In this document: piece after piece, positions 34,102-42,454 of the stretch
Numbering within the stretch: position 1 is the stretch's first letter
Layout of the letters: every line of letters starts with the position of its first letter
Assembly (NCBI RefSeq): GCF_019740315.1
Contig: NZ_JAHXZR010000014.1
Location: 1 to 64,000 of the forward strand
Reading direction: 5' to 3'
Origin: Oceanobacter mangrovi
Lineage (GTDB): Bacteria; Pseudomonadota; Gammaproteobacteria; Pseudomonadales; Oceanobacteraceae
Length of the DNA: 64,000 nucleotides
Translations under genes and position numbers: made by a program
Notes under the pieces: model-generated
What the model was told of the DNA's origin: nothing
Databases searched by the model: none
The model's input: only the letters and a program-made list of their open reading frames with translations

Positions 34102-35451
34102 TTGTCCGCGTCGTCCACCACTACTGCAACAGCGCTTCCGGCTGGTTGGCCAGCCCCCGTCGTATCCGGTGTGTTATTGCTCATTACCTGGGCACTGACG
34201 CTGGCGGATTCACTGCATTGGCTCGAAACCACCACACTGGCAACCGTGCTGGCGTGGATCTACGTGGTACTGGAATTGCCACGCCTGAGCCCCAAACAAC
34301 GCAAGCCGATTGTGGCACTGATCGCTGGCGGCATTGTGTTTACCGGGCTCAGCAGCTACACCACCGGCCAGCTCGACCTGATTGCGCTGGCTTCCGAACA
34401 TTTGAAGCTGATCATGCTGCTGGCATCGGTGAATTTTATTCGTATGGCGACCCGGCTTTATGGCGGTAGCAGCAGCAAGGGATTACCAAGCTTTCTGGCC
34501 ACCTTTACCGGCATGCATCTGTTTTCGTCGGTCGCCAACTTCTCTTCGTTGATGCTGGTTGGTGATCAGGTCCGGCGGCCACGCACGGAAGGCCAGCCCG
34601 ACATCAGCCCGCTGTCGTATGTCATTCTGACCCGTGCGTTTGCACTGGCAATTTTCTGGTCGCCGTTCCTCAGCATGATCCCGCTGCTGCTGCACCATGT
34701 ACCGGGTGTCGAGATGAGCAAGGTGTATCCCTGGTCGATGGCAATTGTGGTGTTCGCATTGGTGTTCACTGTGCTGGAAAGCCGTTTCCGTCACCACCAG
34801 GAACTGCAGCAATACAATGGCTACCCGATGCGCCCGGCCAGCCTGAAACTGCCAGCGGTGATGATTGTTGCACTGCTGGCGACCCACCAGTTGCTACCAC
34901 AGCTGCCGATGTTGGTGGTGGTATCTATCATCGCTGTGCTGGTGCCAACCCTGTGGATGCTGCTGACCCACTCACCACAACAAAGCGTCGACAAGCTGAA
35001 GAATCACGTCAAGGTGGTACTGCCTGGCGCCCGGCCGGAAATTTCGCTGTTTCTGGCCGCCGGTTTCCTTGCGGCAGCGGTCAAAAGCAGCATCAGCGCC
35101 GGACTGATTCCATCGCCGTTTGAACATACCGACGCCCTCGCCGCGACTATTACCATGGTGGCCGTGTTTGTGATCGCCAGCCTGGGGATTCACCAGTTTG
35201 CGCTGGTAGCGATTTTTGCCGGTTTGCTGGCACAGGCCACCACTACGCCATCGCTGATGGCACTTGCCTACATCGTTGGCGTTTCTCTGGCGATGTCAGG
35301 TTCGGTGTTCAGCGCGGTTAATTTTATTTTGCACGGTCAGTATCAGGTCAGAAGCAGGGATGTCTTCCGCCTTAACCTGCCGTATTCCATCGCTGTGCTG
35401 ATCTTCAGCACTATTCTGTTATTTGTTATGGAGGCCAACGGTGTTCAATAA
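34102..35451 (+). CDS. Multi-spanning membrane protein, putative transporter of the HpaR regulon
   Basis: A 449-residue integral membrane protein with about eleven or twelve hydrophobic spans. It has features loosely like ion-transporter/DASS-type carriers (SLFLAAGFLAAAVKSS, then LGIHQFALVAIFAGLLA). I do not recognise a named family; it is not the MFS HpaX. It starts at a TTG behind an HpaR-type palindrome and overlaps hpaR by 11 bp. Uptake or efflux of HPA or homoprotocatechuate is a reasonable guess from context alone. Confidence 0.6.
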   Translation: MSASSTTTATALPAGWPAPVVSGVLLLITWALTLADSLHWLETTTLATVLAWIYVVLELPRLSPKQRKPIVALIAGGIVFTGLSSYTTGQLDLIALASEHLKLIMLLASVNFIRMATRLYGGSSSKGLPSFLATFTGMHLFSSVANFSSLMLVGDQVRRPRTEGQPDISPLSYVILTRAFALAIFWSPFLSMIPLLLHHVPGVEMSKVYPWSMAIVVFALVFTVLESRFRHHQELQQYNGYPMRPASLKLPAVMIVALLATHQLLPQLPMLVVVSIIAVLVPTLWMLLTHSPQQSVDKLKNHVKVVLPGARPEISLFLAAGFLAAAVKSSISAGLIPSPFEHTDALAATITMVAVFVIASLGIHQFALVAIFAGLLAQATTTPSLMALAYIVGVSLAMSGSVFSAVNFILHGQYQVRSRDVFRLNLPYSIAVLIFSTILLFVMEANGVQ

Positions 35452-35944
35452 TCTGGCACCTGAAACCGATTCAGCATCTGCTCCAACTGCGGATGCCAGC
35501 TGCCCAAAGGAAGTCATCGACATGCGCAAGTTCAACGACTCGATTCCACTCAAGTTGCTGCGAGCACGAGAAGCCACCATGGCGTTCTTCCGCCCGATCC
35601 TGCAGGAAATCGGGCTGACCGAACAGCAGTGGCGGGTGATCCGGGCGTTGAATGAGTACGAGGAGCTGGAATCCAAACAGCTGGCCGATATTTGCTGCAT
35701 CCTCAGCCCCAGCCTCACCGGCATCATTAACCGGCTCGAAGCCAGTGGCCATATCAAGCGCCGCAAGTCGACCGAAGACCAGCGTCGTATGCTGATCAGC
35801 CTGACCGACGAAGCCAAGACCATGTTTGCCGGTGTCAGCCCGCGACTGGAAGGCCGTTATCATGCAATTGCTGACAAGCTGTCGGCGGAAAAGATGGCAC
35901 TGCTGCACGAATTGCTCGACGAAGTGATTAACCTCGAACCCTGA
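35441..35944 (+). CDS. hpaR: MarR-family repressor HpaR
   Basis: A winged-helix repressor of the homoprotocatechuate genes. The conserved core runs from SIPLKLLRAREATMAFFRPIL through LTEQQWRVIRAL to the wing KRRKSTEDQRRMLISLT. The recognition helix region is CCILSPSLTGIINRLEASG. GTG 35441 has GGAGG five bases away; ATG 35522 with AAGGAAG is an equally possible start and would give the usual length of about 140 residues. The matching operators are listed at 20531, 28684, 34069 and 36213. Confidence 0.88.
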   Translation: MFNNLAPETDSASAPTADASCPKEVIDMRKFNDSIPLKLLRAREATMAFFRPILQEIGLTEQQWRVIRALNEYEELESKQLADICCILSPSLTGIINRLEASGHIKRRKSTEDQRRMLISLTDEAKTMFAGVSPRLEGRYHAIADKLSAEKMALLHELLDEVINLEP

Positions 35945-35959
35945 CAGCAGGGTCCAATT

Positions 35960-35992
35960 GGAGCGCGGGCTTCTCGCCCGCTCCAGTCTTTT
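35960..35992 (+). terminator. Rho-independent terminator after hpaR
   Basis: GGAGCGCGGGC-TTCT-CGCCCGCTCC forms a GC-rich stem followed by AGTCTTTT, 15 bp after the hpaR stop. Confidence 0.75.
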
Positions 35993-36034
35993 CGCCTGAG
36001 CCAGGCCCAACAAATTTCCACGCCTGACAATTCG

Positions 36035-36088
36035 GCCGCTCTCAACAACTGGGCCGCTCTCAGCAATAGGGCGCTCTCAACAACTGGG
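36035..36088. repeat. 18-bp imperfect repeat, three units
   Basis: GCCGCTCTCAACAACTGG occurs three times with small changes in the 430-bp gap between hpaR and hpaD. A separate 15-bp direct repeat (CCTGATCTGGCTCAA) follows at about 36148 and 36170. No gene is seen in this gap. Confidence 0.6.
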
Positions 36089-36212
36089 CGCGCCCGACCT
36101 CAACCGCCCCGCCTACATGCTCGAAAACATTGGCCATTCCCCCAACCCTGATCTGGCTCAAATGCTGACCTGATCTGGCTCAAGTACGCCCCTTTTCGGA
36201 CTTTTTGCTGCG

Positions 36213-36257
36213 TTGACACTAGATAACATGTTAACTATATTTTACTTAACATGTTAA
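36213..36257 (+). promoter_or_regulatory. hpaD promoter with two HpaR-type operators
   Basis: -35 TTGACA (36213-36218), 17-bp spacer and -10 TATATT (36236-36241) form a near-consensus sigma-70 promoter. The palindrome TAACATGTTA (36224-36233) fills the spacer and TTAACATGTTAA (36246-36257) covers the expected start. Centres are 23 bp apart. The same layout as at hpaE argues for one repressor blocking both. Confidence 0.8.
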
Positions 36258-36374
36258 TATTTAGTGATCACTAGCCAGCATGGACGGTTTCCAGCCTTCT
36301 GTGCCGACCGACAGAGCCGCAGCCAACTGCGGTTCTGCCAACTTCAGTCGAACAAATACAACAAGGTGATGACG

Positions 36375-37226
36375 ATGGGCGAACTTACAATTGCTGCGAA
36401 AGTGACACACGTACCAACCATGCTGCTGTCGGAAAAACCCGGCAAACTGGAAGGCTGCCGCCAGTCGGCCATTGATGGCCACCGTGAGCTGGGCCGCCGT
36501 GCCCGTGCCGCTGGTGTCGATACCGTCATTGTGCTGGACACCCACTGGCTGGTGAACGCCGGTTTCCATATCAACAGCAACGAACACTTCGAAGGTGTTT
36601 ACACCTCGCACGAGTTCCCCCATTTCATCCAGAACCTGCAATACAGCCATCCGGGCGAGCCAGCGCTGGGCGATGCCATCGCGGCCAAAGCCACGGAAAA
36701 AGGCGTGCACACGCTGTCACATCAGGTGCCAACCCTGGATCTGGAATACGGCACTCTGGTGCCACTGCAGTTCATGGACCCGGATTCACAATTCAAGGTG
36801 GTTTCCATCGCTGCCTGGTGCACCGTGCATAACCTCAACGATTCCCGCGTGCTGGGCGAAGCCATTGCCGAAGCGATTGCGGAGTACGACGGCAAGGTCA
36901 TGCTGCTGGCATCTGGTTCGCTGTCTCACCAGATCTGGGAGAACGAGCTTTACGTTGCCAACAACGGCACCTTCACCATCTCCCGCGAATTCCACAAACA
37001 GGTCGACCTGCGAGTGCTGCAGCTGTGGGAGCAAGGCGAATACGCCACCTTCCTGAAGATGCTGCCGGAGTACGCCAAATTCTGTTGTGGTGAAGGCGGC
37101 ATGCACGATACCGCCATGCTGTTTGGCGCACTGGGCTGGGACCAATACCAAGGCAAGGCCGAGATCATTACGCCGTACTTTGAAAGCTCCGGCACCGGCC
37201 AGACCAATGTGCAATTTCACCTGTAG
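36375..37226 (+). CDS. hpaD: Extradiol dioxygenase, HpaD paralogue 1
   Basis: A 283-residue class III (LigB-type) extradiol dioxygenase that cleaves 3,4-dihydroxyphenylacetate, exactly the length of E. coli HpaD. Conserved segments are GELTIAAKVTHVPTM (iron-ligand His), VLDTHWLVNAG, ASGSLSHQIW and MLPEYAKFCCGEGGMHD. ATG 36375 has AAGGTG six bases upstream. It is more diverged from the enteric enzyme than the copy at 40557, for example SHQIWENELYV instead of SHRF. It starts an operon behind the strong HpaR-controlled promoter. Confidence 0.85.
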   Translation: MGELTIAAKVTHVPTMLLSEKPGKLEGCRQSAIDGHRELGRRARAAGVDTVIVLDTHWLVNAGFHINSNEHFEGVYTSHEFPHFIQNLQYSHPGEPALGDAIAAKATEKGVHTLSHQVPTLDLEYGTLVPLQFMDPDSQFKVVSIAAWCTVHNLNDSRVLGEAIAEAIAEYDGKVMLLASGSLSHQIWENELYVANNGTFTISREFHKQVDLRVLQLWEQGEYATFLKMLPEYAKFCCGEGGMHDTAMLFGALGWDQYQGKAEIITPYFESSGTGQTNVQFHL

Positions 37227-37232
37227 GTAGCC

Positions 37233-37709
37233 ATGAGCAACAGCACTTCGCTTTATCAGATCCAGGAGCTGAGCGCCGACTCAGCTCTGGCCATGTTACA
37301 AGCCGCCCGCGCCAAAGCGGGAGAGCTTGGCGTGGCCGTTTGCATTTCTGTGGTCGGCCCTCAAGGCTTGCCGCTGGCGAGTCTGCGGATGAACGGTGCG
37401 CCACTGCACTCCATCGACTACGCCGCAAACAAGGCCTACACCGCCGTCAGTTTCAAACGCCCGACCCATGAATGGGATCAACGACTGGCCAACCAGACCG
37501 ACATCAAACAGGCGTTAGCCAGTCATCCCCGCATGTTGATGCTGGGTGGCGGTTTACCGGTTCAGTTGCCCGCCTCAGTCGATGCCAATACGCCGGTTAT
37601 TGGCGCGGTTGGAGTGTCCGGAGCGTCGGTACAGCAAGACATTGAATGCGCAGAAGCGGCCGTTAGTGCCGCGTTACAACCAGCGGCCTGCTCGCCAGCC
37701 GCCAATTAA
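37233..37709 (+). CDS. GlcG/HbpS-family protein
   Basis: A 158-residue protein of the former DUF336 family (GlcG, HbpS). Seen in ELGVAVCISVVGPQGLPLASLRMNGAP, SIDYAANKAYTAVSFKRPTHEW and VIGAVGVSGASVQQDIECAEAAV. Members occur next to dioxygenase and oxidase genes, and some bind haem or cobalamin breakdown products; the role here is not known. It starts 6 bp after the dioxygenase. Confidence 0.85.
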   Translation: MSNSTSLYQIQELSADSALAMLQAARAKAGELGVAVCISVVGPQGLPLASLRMNGAPLHSIDYAANKAYTAVSFKRPTHEWDQRLANQTDIKQALASHPRMLMLGGGLPVQLPASVDANTPVIGAVGVSGASVQQDIECAEAAVSAALQPAACSPAAN

Positions 37710-37742
37710 TAACAACGAATAATACCAAACGGAGAAATGGAA

Positions 37743-39176
37743 ATGCTGCAGGCATCCTACCCCTACTATCTTGCCAACGAGGCTGTAGCCGCCAACCAGG
37801 ACCTCGAAGTCACCAACAAGTACACCGGTGAAGTCGCCACTCGTGTTGCCATGGCCGACGTTGCTGCCATCGACAAGGCCATTGCGGCGGCCGTAGAAGC
37901 CACCGAACCAATGCGCAAGATGCCTGCCTACAAGCGTCAGGAGATCATCTACCACTGTGTGCGTCGCTTTGAAGAACGCTTTGAAGAGCTGGCCCAGGCG
38001 CTGTGTATTGAAGCCGGCAAACCCATCAAGGACGCCCGCGGTGAAGTTACCCGCTTGATCGACACCTTCAAGATCGCCGCTGAAGAAGCGACCCGTATCT
38101 ACGGTGAAGTGATTCCGATGGACATCAGCCCACGCGCCAAAGGTTACACCGGCCAGTGGAAGCGCGTGCCAATTGGCCCTTGTTCTTTCATTTCGCCGTT
38201 CAACTTCCCGCTCAACCTGGCGGCTCACAAGGTGGCACCCGCATTGGCAGCAGGCTGTCCGTTCATCCTCAAGCCAGCCTCACTGACGCCAATCGGTGCC
38301 ATCATCATTGGTGAAATTCTGGCCGAGACCGACCTGCCAAAAGGCGCGTTCTCGATCCTGCCATGTCACCGTGACGGTGCTGACCTGTTCACCACCGACG
38401 ACCGTCTGAAGTTGCTGAGCTTCACCGGTTCTCCTGAGGTGGGCTGGAACCTGAAAGCCAAAGCCGGCAAGAAGCCAGTGGTACTGGAACTGGGTGGCAA
38501 CGCCGCCTGTGTGGTTGACGAAGGTACTGATCTGGAAGACGCGGTACAGCGCATTGTGTTTGGTGCTTATTACCAGTCTGGCCAGAGCTGCATCTCTGTT
38601 CAGCGCATCATGGTTCACGAAAGCCTGTACGACGAAGCCAAAGAGCGCCTGACCGCTGCAGTAAACGCCCTGGTGGCGGGCGATCCAGCTGACGAAAACA
38701 CCTTCATTGGCCCAATGATCTCCGAGAAAGAAGCTACTCGTCTGCACACCTGGGTTGAAGAAGCCCGTGAAGCCGGTGCAACCGTTCTGGCCGGTGGCCA
38801 GCGCGACGGTGCCATGCTGCAAGCCACTCTGCTGGCAGACTGCACCCCTGACATGAACGTCAACACCCAGGAAGCCTTCGGTCCTGTTGCGGTGCTGAGC
38901 AAGTTCTCTGACTTCGACGAAGCGCTGAAAGAAGTGAACAACTCCGACTTCGGCCTGCAAGCCGGTATCTTCACCAAGGACATCTACAAGGCTCAAAAAG
39001 CCTGGGACGAACTGGAAGTCGGTGGTGTTGTGATCGGTGACGTACCAAGCTGGCGTGTAGACCACATGCCATACGGCGGTGTGAAAGATTCCGGTGTCGG
39101 CCGTGAAGGTGTGCGTTACGCCATCGAAGACATGACCGAAATCCGCCTGATGGTGCTGCGCAACCCGAACGCGTAA
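37743..39176 (+). CDS. NAD(P)-dependent aldehyde dehydrogenase, probable succinate-semialdehyde oxidation
   Basis: A 477-residue ALDH with FISPFNFPLNLA, LSFTGSPEVGWNL, VLELGGNAACVV (general base Glu) and YYQSGQSCISVQ (nucleophile Cys). The sequence is closest in style to the ALDH21/phosphonoacetaldehyde-type group rather than classic GabD. Since HpaI releases succinate semialdehyde and no other candidate is present, this enzyme plausibly completes the pathway to succinate (inference). ATG 37743 has GGAG eight bases upstream; ATG 37737 is too close to it. Confidence 0.85.
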   Translation: MLQASYPYYLANEAVAANQDLEVTNKYTGEVATRVAMADVAAIDKAIAAAVEATEPMRKMPAYKRQEIIYHCVRRFEERFEELAQALCIEAGKPIKDARGEVTRLIDTFKIAAEEATRIYGEVIPMDISPRAKGYTGQWKRVPIGPCSFISPFNFPLNLAAHKVAPALAAGCPFILKPASLTPIGAIIIGEILAETDLPKGAFSILPCHRDGADLFTTDDRLKLLSFTGSPEVGWNLKAKAGKKPVVLELGGNAACVVDEGTDLEDAVQRIVFGAYYQSGQSCISVQRIMVHESLYDEAKERLTAAVNALVAGDPADENTFIGPMISEKEATRLHTWVEEAREAGATVLAGGQRDGAMLQATLLADCTPDMNVNTQEAFGPVAVLSKFSDFDEALKEVNNSDFGLQAGIFTKDIYKAQKAWDELEVGGVVIGDVPSWRVDHMPYGGVKDSGVGREGVRYAIEDMTEIRLMVLRNPNA

Positions 39177-39186
39177 GCCAGCCTCT

Positions 39187-39224
39187 GTAGGAGCGAATTT
39201 ATTCGCGAATTTATTCGCTCCTAC
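39187..39224. repeat. REP-like palindrome
   Basis: GTAGGAGCGAATTTATTCGC followed by its inverted half ending TTCGCTCCTAC makes a 38-bp palindrome just after the aldehyde dehydrogenase. The same module is embedded in each 167-bp repeat at 31365-32028. It may also help terminate transcription. Confidence 0.8.
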
Positions 39225-39256
39225 ACGGTGTCAGACCTAATTATTGAGGAACTGCA

Positions 39257-40495
39257 TTGAACAAACCCCAACTCCAGGTCCCCATGCCACTGCTCTCCAC
39301 CGTGGCGCTGGCATCACCACTGGCACTCAATCTGTTTGTGCCAGCGATGCCGGATGCTGCCCGCGAGTTGGGGGTCGATATCAACACCATTCAGCTGACC
39401 TTCACCGCCTACCTGTTGACGCTGGCGATTGGCCAGCTGATTTCCGGGCCTCTCGCGGATTTCTTTGGTCGGCGGCCAGTGTTGATGTGGGGTTTGGCAC
39501 TGCATGTTCTGGGCAGCGTTCTGGCGGGCCTGTCCGGCGACATCACCCTGTTGGTCGCCGGGCGGGTCCTTCAGGCACTGGGGGGCAGCACCGCCATGTC
39601 GCTGGCGCGCACCATTATTGTCGATGTGCATGGCCGTCAGGGCGCAGCAGGCAAGATGGGATACATGGTGATGTCGATCGCCATTGCCCAGTCGATTGCG
39701 CCAACGGTTGGCGGTTATCTCAACCTCTGGTTTGGCTGGAGCTGGACCTTTGTGCTGCCAGTGATTATCGGCGCAGCGGTGGCCTTGCTGGCATTTCGCT
39801 GGCTGCCGGAAACCTGTCAGCAGAAGAGTGACAGCCTCAAACTCGGGCGGGTGCTGGGTTTGTATCGCCAGGTGCTGATGTCATCGGAATACCTTGGCTA
39901 CGCCCTCTCGACCACCTTTATTGCAGCGGCTTTCTACATGTTTGTCGGCAGCTCGCCCTACATCGTCATCGACCAGCTGGGTGGCAACTCAGCCCAGTTT
40001 GGCAGCTGGTTTCTGGTGGTGTCGCTGGCCTTTATGGCAGGCAGTTTTCTGTCTACCCGGCTGGCGCAGCTGCTCAATATCGACCGCATGGTGCTGCTCG
40101 GCAACAGCTTTTCGCTGCTCGGTGCAGTGCTGCTGTTGTGGTTCGCCAGCCAGCAGCAACTGAGCCTGTGGACGCTGTTTGTGCCCATGGGGTTGGTCAC
40201 GCTGGGACGTGGCCTGAGCCAACCAAATGCCCAGTCCGGTGCCATTGCCTGTGCGCTGGCGTTACCCAACGCCGCCGCCGGAACCGCTTCCGGGCTGATG
40301 GGATTTATTCAGCTGCTGACCGGCGCCGCGCTGGCACAGCTGACGCCCTGGTTAATGCACCAGGGTCTGGAAGTTTTAATGAGCTGCCTGGTGGCAGCGC
40401 CCGTGCTGGCAATCGCCAGCCACAGCTATTCCTGGTTACGCCGACAGCCGTCGGCGAATCAGTCAGGGCCGACTGAAAGCGGCCAGAAGTCATAA
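39257..40495 (+). CDS. MFS transporter, Bcr/CflA type
   Basis: A 412-residue twelve-span transporter starting at TTG 39257 with GAGGA upstream. It shows LALNLFVPAMPDAARELGV, GQLISGPLADFFGRRPVLMWGL and GRVLQALGGSTAMSLARTIIVD. It is the same subfamily as the protein at 12663 but clearly diverged. Its place between the ALDH and the second hpaD suggests export of an aromatic compound or a toxic intermediate, which is inference. Confidence 0.85.
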   Translation: MNKPQLQVPMPLLSTVALASPLALNLFVPAMPDAARELGVDINTIQLTFTAYLLTLAIGQLISGPLADFFGRRPVLMWGLALHVLGSVLAGLSGDITLLVAGRVLQALGGSTAMSLARTIIVDVHGRQGAAGKMGYMVMSIAIAQSIAPTVGGYLNLWFGWSWTFVLPVIIGAAVALLAFRWLPETCQQKSDSLKLGRVLGLYRQVLMSSEYLGYALSTTFIAAAFYMFVGSSPYIVIDQLGGNSAQFGSWFLVVSLAFMAGSFLSTRLAQLLNIDRMVLLGNSFSLLGAVLLLWFASQQQLSLWTLFVPMGLVTLGRGLSQPNAQSGAIACALALPNAAAGTASGLMGFIQLLTGAALAQLTPWLMHQGLEVLMSCLVAAPVLAIASHSYSWLRRQPSANQSGPTESGQKS

Positions 40496-40556
40496 CAATA
40501 AAATTCGAGCCAGTGCCATACTAGCCGTATGGCCCAACATAATGAGGATAATAAAA

Positions 40557-41483
40557 ATGGGTAAGCTAGCACTTGCAGCCAAAATCACCCACGTGCCATC
40601 CATGTATCTGTCTGAACTGGATGGTCCGCGTAAAGGATGCCGTCAGGCGGCGATTGATGGTCACCTGGAAATTGACCGTCGCTGCCGTGAGCTGGGTGTC
40701 GATACCATCGTGGTATTTGATACTCACTGGCTGGTGAACTCGGGTTATCACATCAACTGCGCACCACACTGGGAAGGCACCTACACCAGTAACGAACTGC
40801 CGCACTTTATCAGCAACATGCCGTACGACCTCTACGGCAACCCGGATCTGGGCAACCTGCTGGCCAGGGTCTGTAACGAACATGGCGTTGAAGCCATGGC
40901 GCACGATGCCACCACTCTGGCACCGGAATACGGCACCCTGGTACCGATGCGCTATATGAACCAGGATAACCACTACAAGGTGATCTGTGTTTCCGCCCTC
41001 TGTACCGTGCATTACCTGAACGACAGTGCCCGTCTGGGCTGGGCCTTCCGTGAAGCGATCGAAAAATACTACGACGGCACCGTCGCCATTCTGGCTTCCG
41101 GCTCACTGTCTCACCGCTTCGCCCAGAACGGCCAGGCACCGGACTTCTCTGACAAGATCTGGAGCCCACTGCTGGAAACCCTCGACCGCGACGTGGTGAA
41201 AATGTGGGAAAACGGCGATTGGAAAACCTTCTGCGATATGCTGCCGGAATACGCCGCCAAAGGTCATGGTGAAGGCTTTATGCACGACACCGCCATGCTG
41301 CTGGGCGCACTGGGCTGGTCTGACTACGACGGCAAGGTTGAAGTCATCACCCCATACTTCGGCAGCTCCGGCACCGGCCAGATCAACGCCATCTTCCCGA
41401 TTACAGAAGTGTCCGGCGACGCCGTACCAGCGGCCCAGGCATCACTGCAGGCCGAACTGGCCTATGGTGCAAGCCGGTTGTAA
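40557..41483 (+). CDS. hpaD: 3,4-dihydroxyphenylacetate 2,3-dioxygenase, HpaD paralogue 2
   Basis: A 308-residue LigB-type dioxygenase that opens MGKLALAAKITHVPSMYLSE, like the E. coli HpaD N-terminus. FDTHWLVNSGYHINCAPHWEGTYTSNELPHF and LASGSLSHRFAQNG also follow the enteric enzyme. It is about 25 residues longer, with a C-terminal Ala-rich tail (VPAAQASLQAELAYGASRL). ATG 40557 has GAGGA upstream. Of the two copies this is the more likely true homoprotocatechuate dioxygenase. Confidence 0.9.
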   Translation: MGKLALAAKITHVPSMYLSELDGPRKGCRQAAIDGHLEIDRRCRELGVDTIVVFDTHWLVNSGYHINCAPHWEGTYTSNELPHFISNMPYDLYGNPDLGNLLARVCNEHGVEAMAHDATTLAPEYGTLVPMRYMNQDNHYKVICVSALCTVHYLNDSARLGWAFREAIEKYYDGTVAILASGSLSHRFAQNGQAPDFSDKIWSPLLETLDRDVVKMWENGDWKTFCDMLPEYAAKGHGEGFMHDTAMLLGALGWSDYDGKVEVITPYFGSSGTGQINAIFPITEVSGDAVPAAQASLQAELAYGASRL

Positions 41484-41566
41484 GGCGGGCTTGAAACGCT
41501 CCAGCGAGTGTCGGATGGCACTCGCTACGCTCGTTGATCCGGCCTACGCGAAGAAGATGGATGTAG

Positions 41567-41591
41567 GTCGGATAAGCCTGCGCCATCCGAC
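41567..41591. repeat. REP-like palindrome, 25 bp
   Basis: GTCGGATAAG-CCTGC-GCCATCCGAC is nearly identical to the last module of each 167-bp repeat at 31365-32028. It lies 83 bp after the second hpaD. Confidence 0.75.
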
Positions 41592-41659
41592 GCCAGGTCA
41601 TCCAATCGGCAACGAGTCTGGCTCCACGCTCCCGCGAGGGAATGAGACAGAAGAATCAC

Positions 41660-41867
41660 CGGATCATACGCCGGACGACCACCGGCTTTGCCACCATTGC
41701 CATATAGCTCGTCAAATGGAGTTAAATCCACTCGATCCGCGATCTGATGGTGCAGAGCATATTCGAATGTCCGGACACCCCTTCAGGGCCAGAGGTAAAC
41801 AGGGCTCTTCGAAGTTGATCGCTAGCATCGGCGTCTGGTTGTAATCGTAGTGCTTGTACCTTGGCAT
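41660..41867 (-). pseudogene. IS1182-like transposase, frameshifted N-terminal fragment
   Basis: From ATG 41867 the minus strand encodes MPRYKHYDYNQTPMLAINFE. After a frameshift near 41780 it continues as FEYALHHQIADRVDLTPFDE, then LYGNGGKAGGRPAYDPVILL, and then loses similarity. This order matches the N-terminus of IS1182-type transposases. Only about 65 codons remain, next to the first attC site. Confidence 0.75.
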
Positions 41868-41932
41868 ATCGCATCCTCGCTGCTGCCAGGGATTTTACCG
41901 CAGAGAGGCAGTTGAGAGAGGTTTTTCTACGG

Positions 41933-42023
41933 CTTCAACGCCAGCTAGAAGACGAGCGAAGCGAGTCCTGGTGAAGGCCACGCTTTTTATGGCCGCAACG
42001 AACTTCAGCGGATTGTTAAATGG
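41933..42023 (-). other. attC site of cassette A
   Basis: The right core GTTAAATGG (42015-42023) is perfectly complementary to the cassette's 5' border CCATTTAAC at 42357. The body contains GGCCACGCTTTTTATGGCC, very like the site at 49227 (GGCCACGCTTTTTGTGGCC). The far core near 41933 (CTTCAAC) is degenerate. Confidence 0.75.
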
Positions 42024-42360
42024 CGATTGCACGCTGCCACCTTTTTGCTTGTTTTAGTGACCGATGCCTTAAATTTTGGCTATCTATCTTTGATGCTGAA
42101 ATTTTAAGCAGCTTATCACAAATAGATATATCAATTGGAAAACCAGATTCGATCCATGTCACGGCTTTCTCTGCCCAATGTCTTGAGCCAAAATCAAGCG
42201 CAAACGAAAGCATCTCAGCCACGCTCTCGGTGCTAATTTGAGTCGGCTGAATCCTTTCCATTATTTCAGGATATTCATACTCAAGAAGAACTAAAAGAGA
42301 GATTAATCTGTTGCTCTCAATCCAGCGATGTTCGATCTCTTCAATTTCTACCATAGCCAT
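42016..42360 (-). CDS. Cassette A: small hypothetical protein, paralogue of cassette H
   Basis: A 114-residue, apparently cytosolic protein with no recognised domain. Its pattern VEIEEIEHRWIESNRLISLLVLLEYEYPEIMER, then a predicted helix pair and WIESGFPIDISICDKL and RHRSLKQAKR, is shared in order with the protein at 46737-47087 (VEEICTRWSGAVESNKLMALLPLLEYGYP, WLECGFPMNSAISESL, RHRSQ). The stop codon is inside the attC core. Such small helical proteins in cassettes are sometimes immunity or defence components, but there is no direct evidence here. Confidence 0.7.
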   Translation of the reverse strand: MAMVEIEEIEHRWIESNRLISLLVLLEYEYPEIMERIQPTQISTESVAEMLSFALDFGSRHWAEKAVTWIESGFPIDISICDKLLKISASKIDSQNLRHRSLKQAKRWQRAIAI

Positions 42361-42454
42361 TTAACGCCCGGCCTTGGGGCCCGTGATTTTACTCGTCCCG
42401 CCACGCTTTTCACTGTCCGATGCAACGTATTATTATACATTAATAGTTAGCGTC
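42357..42454 (-). other. attC site of cassette B
   Basis: The left core CCATTTAAC (42357-42365) and right core GTTAGCGTC (42446-42454) enclose a short imperfect inverted repeat. The stop codon of the DKNYY-like gene starts inside the right core. Confidence 0.7.
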
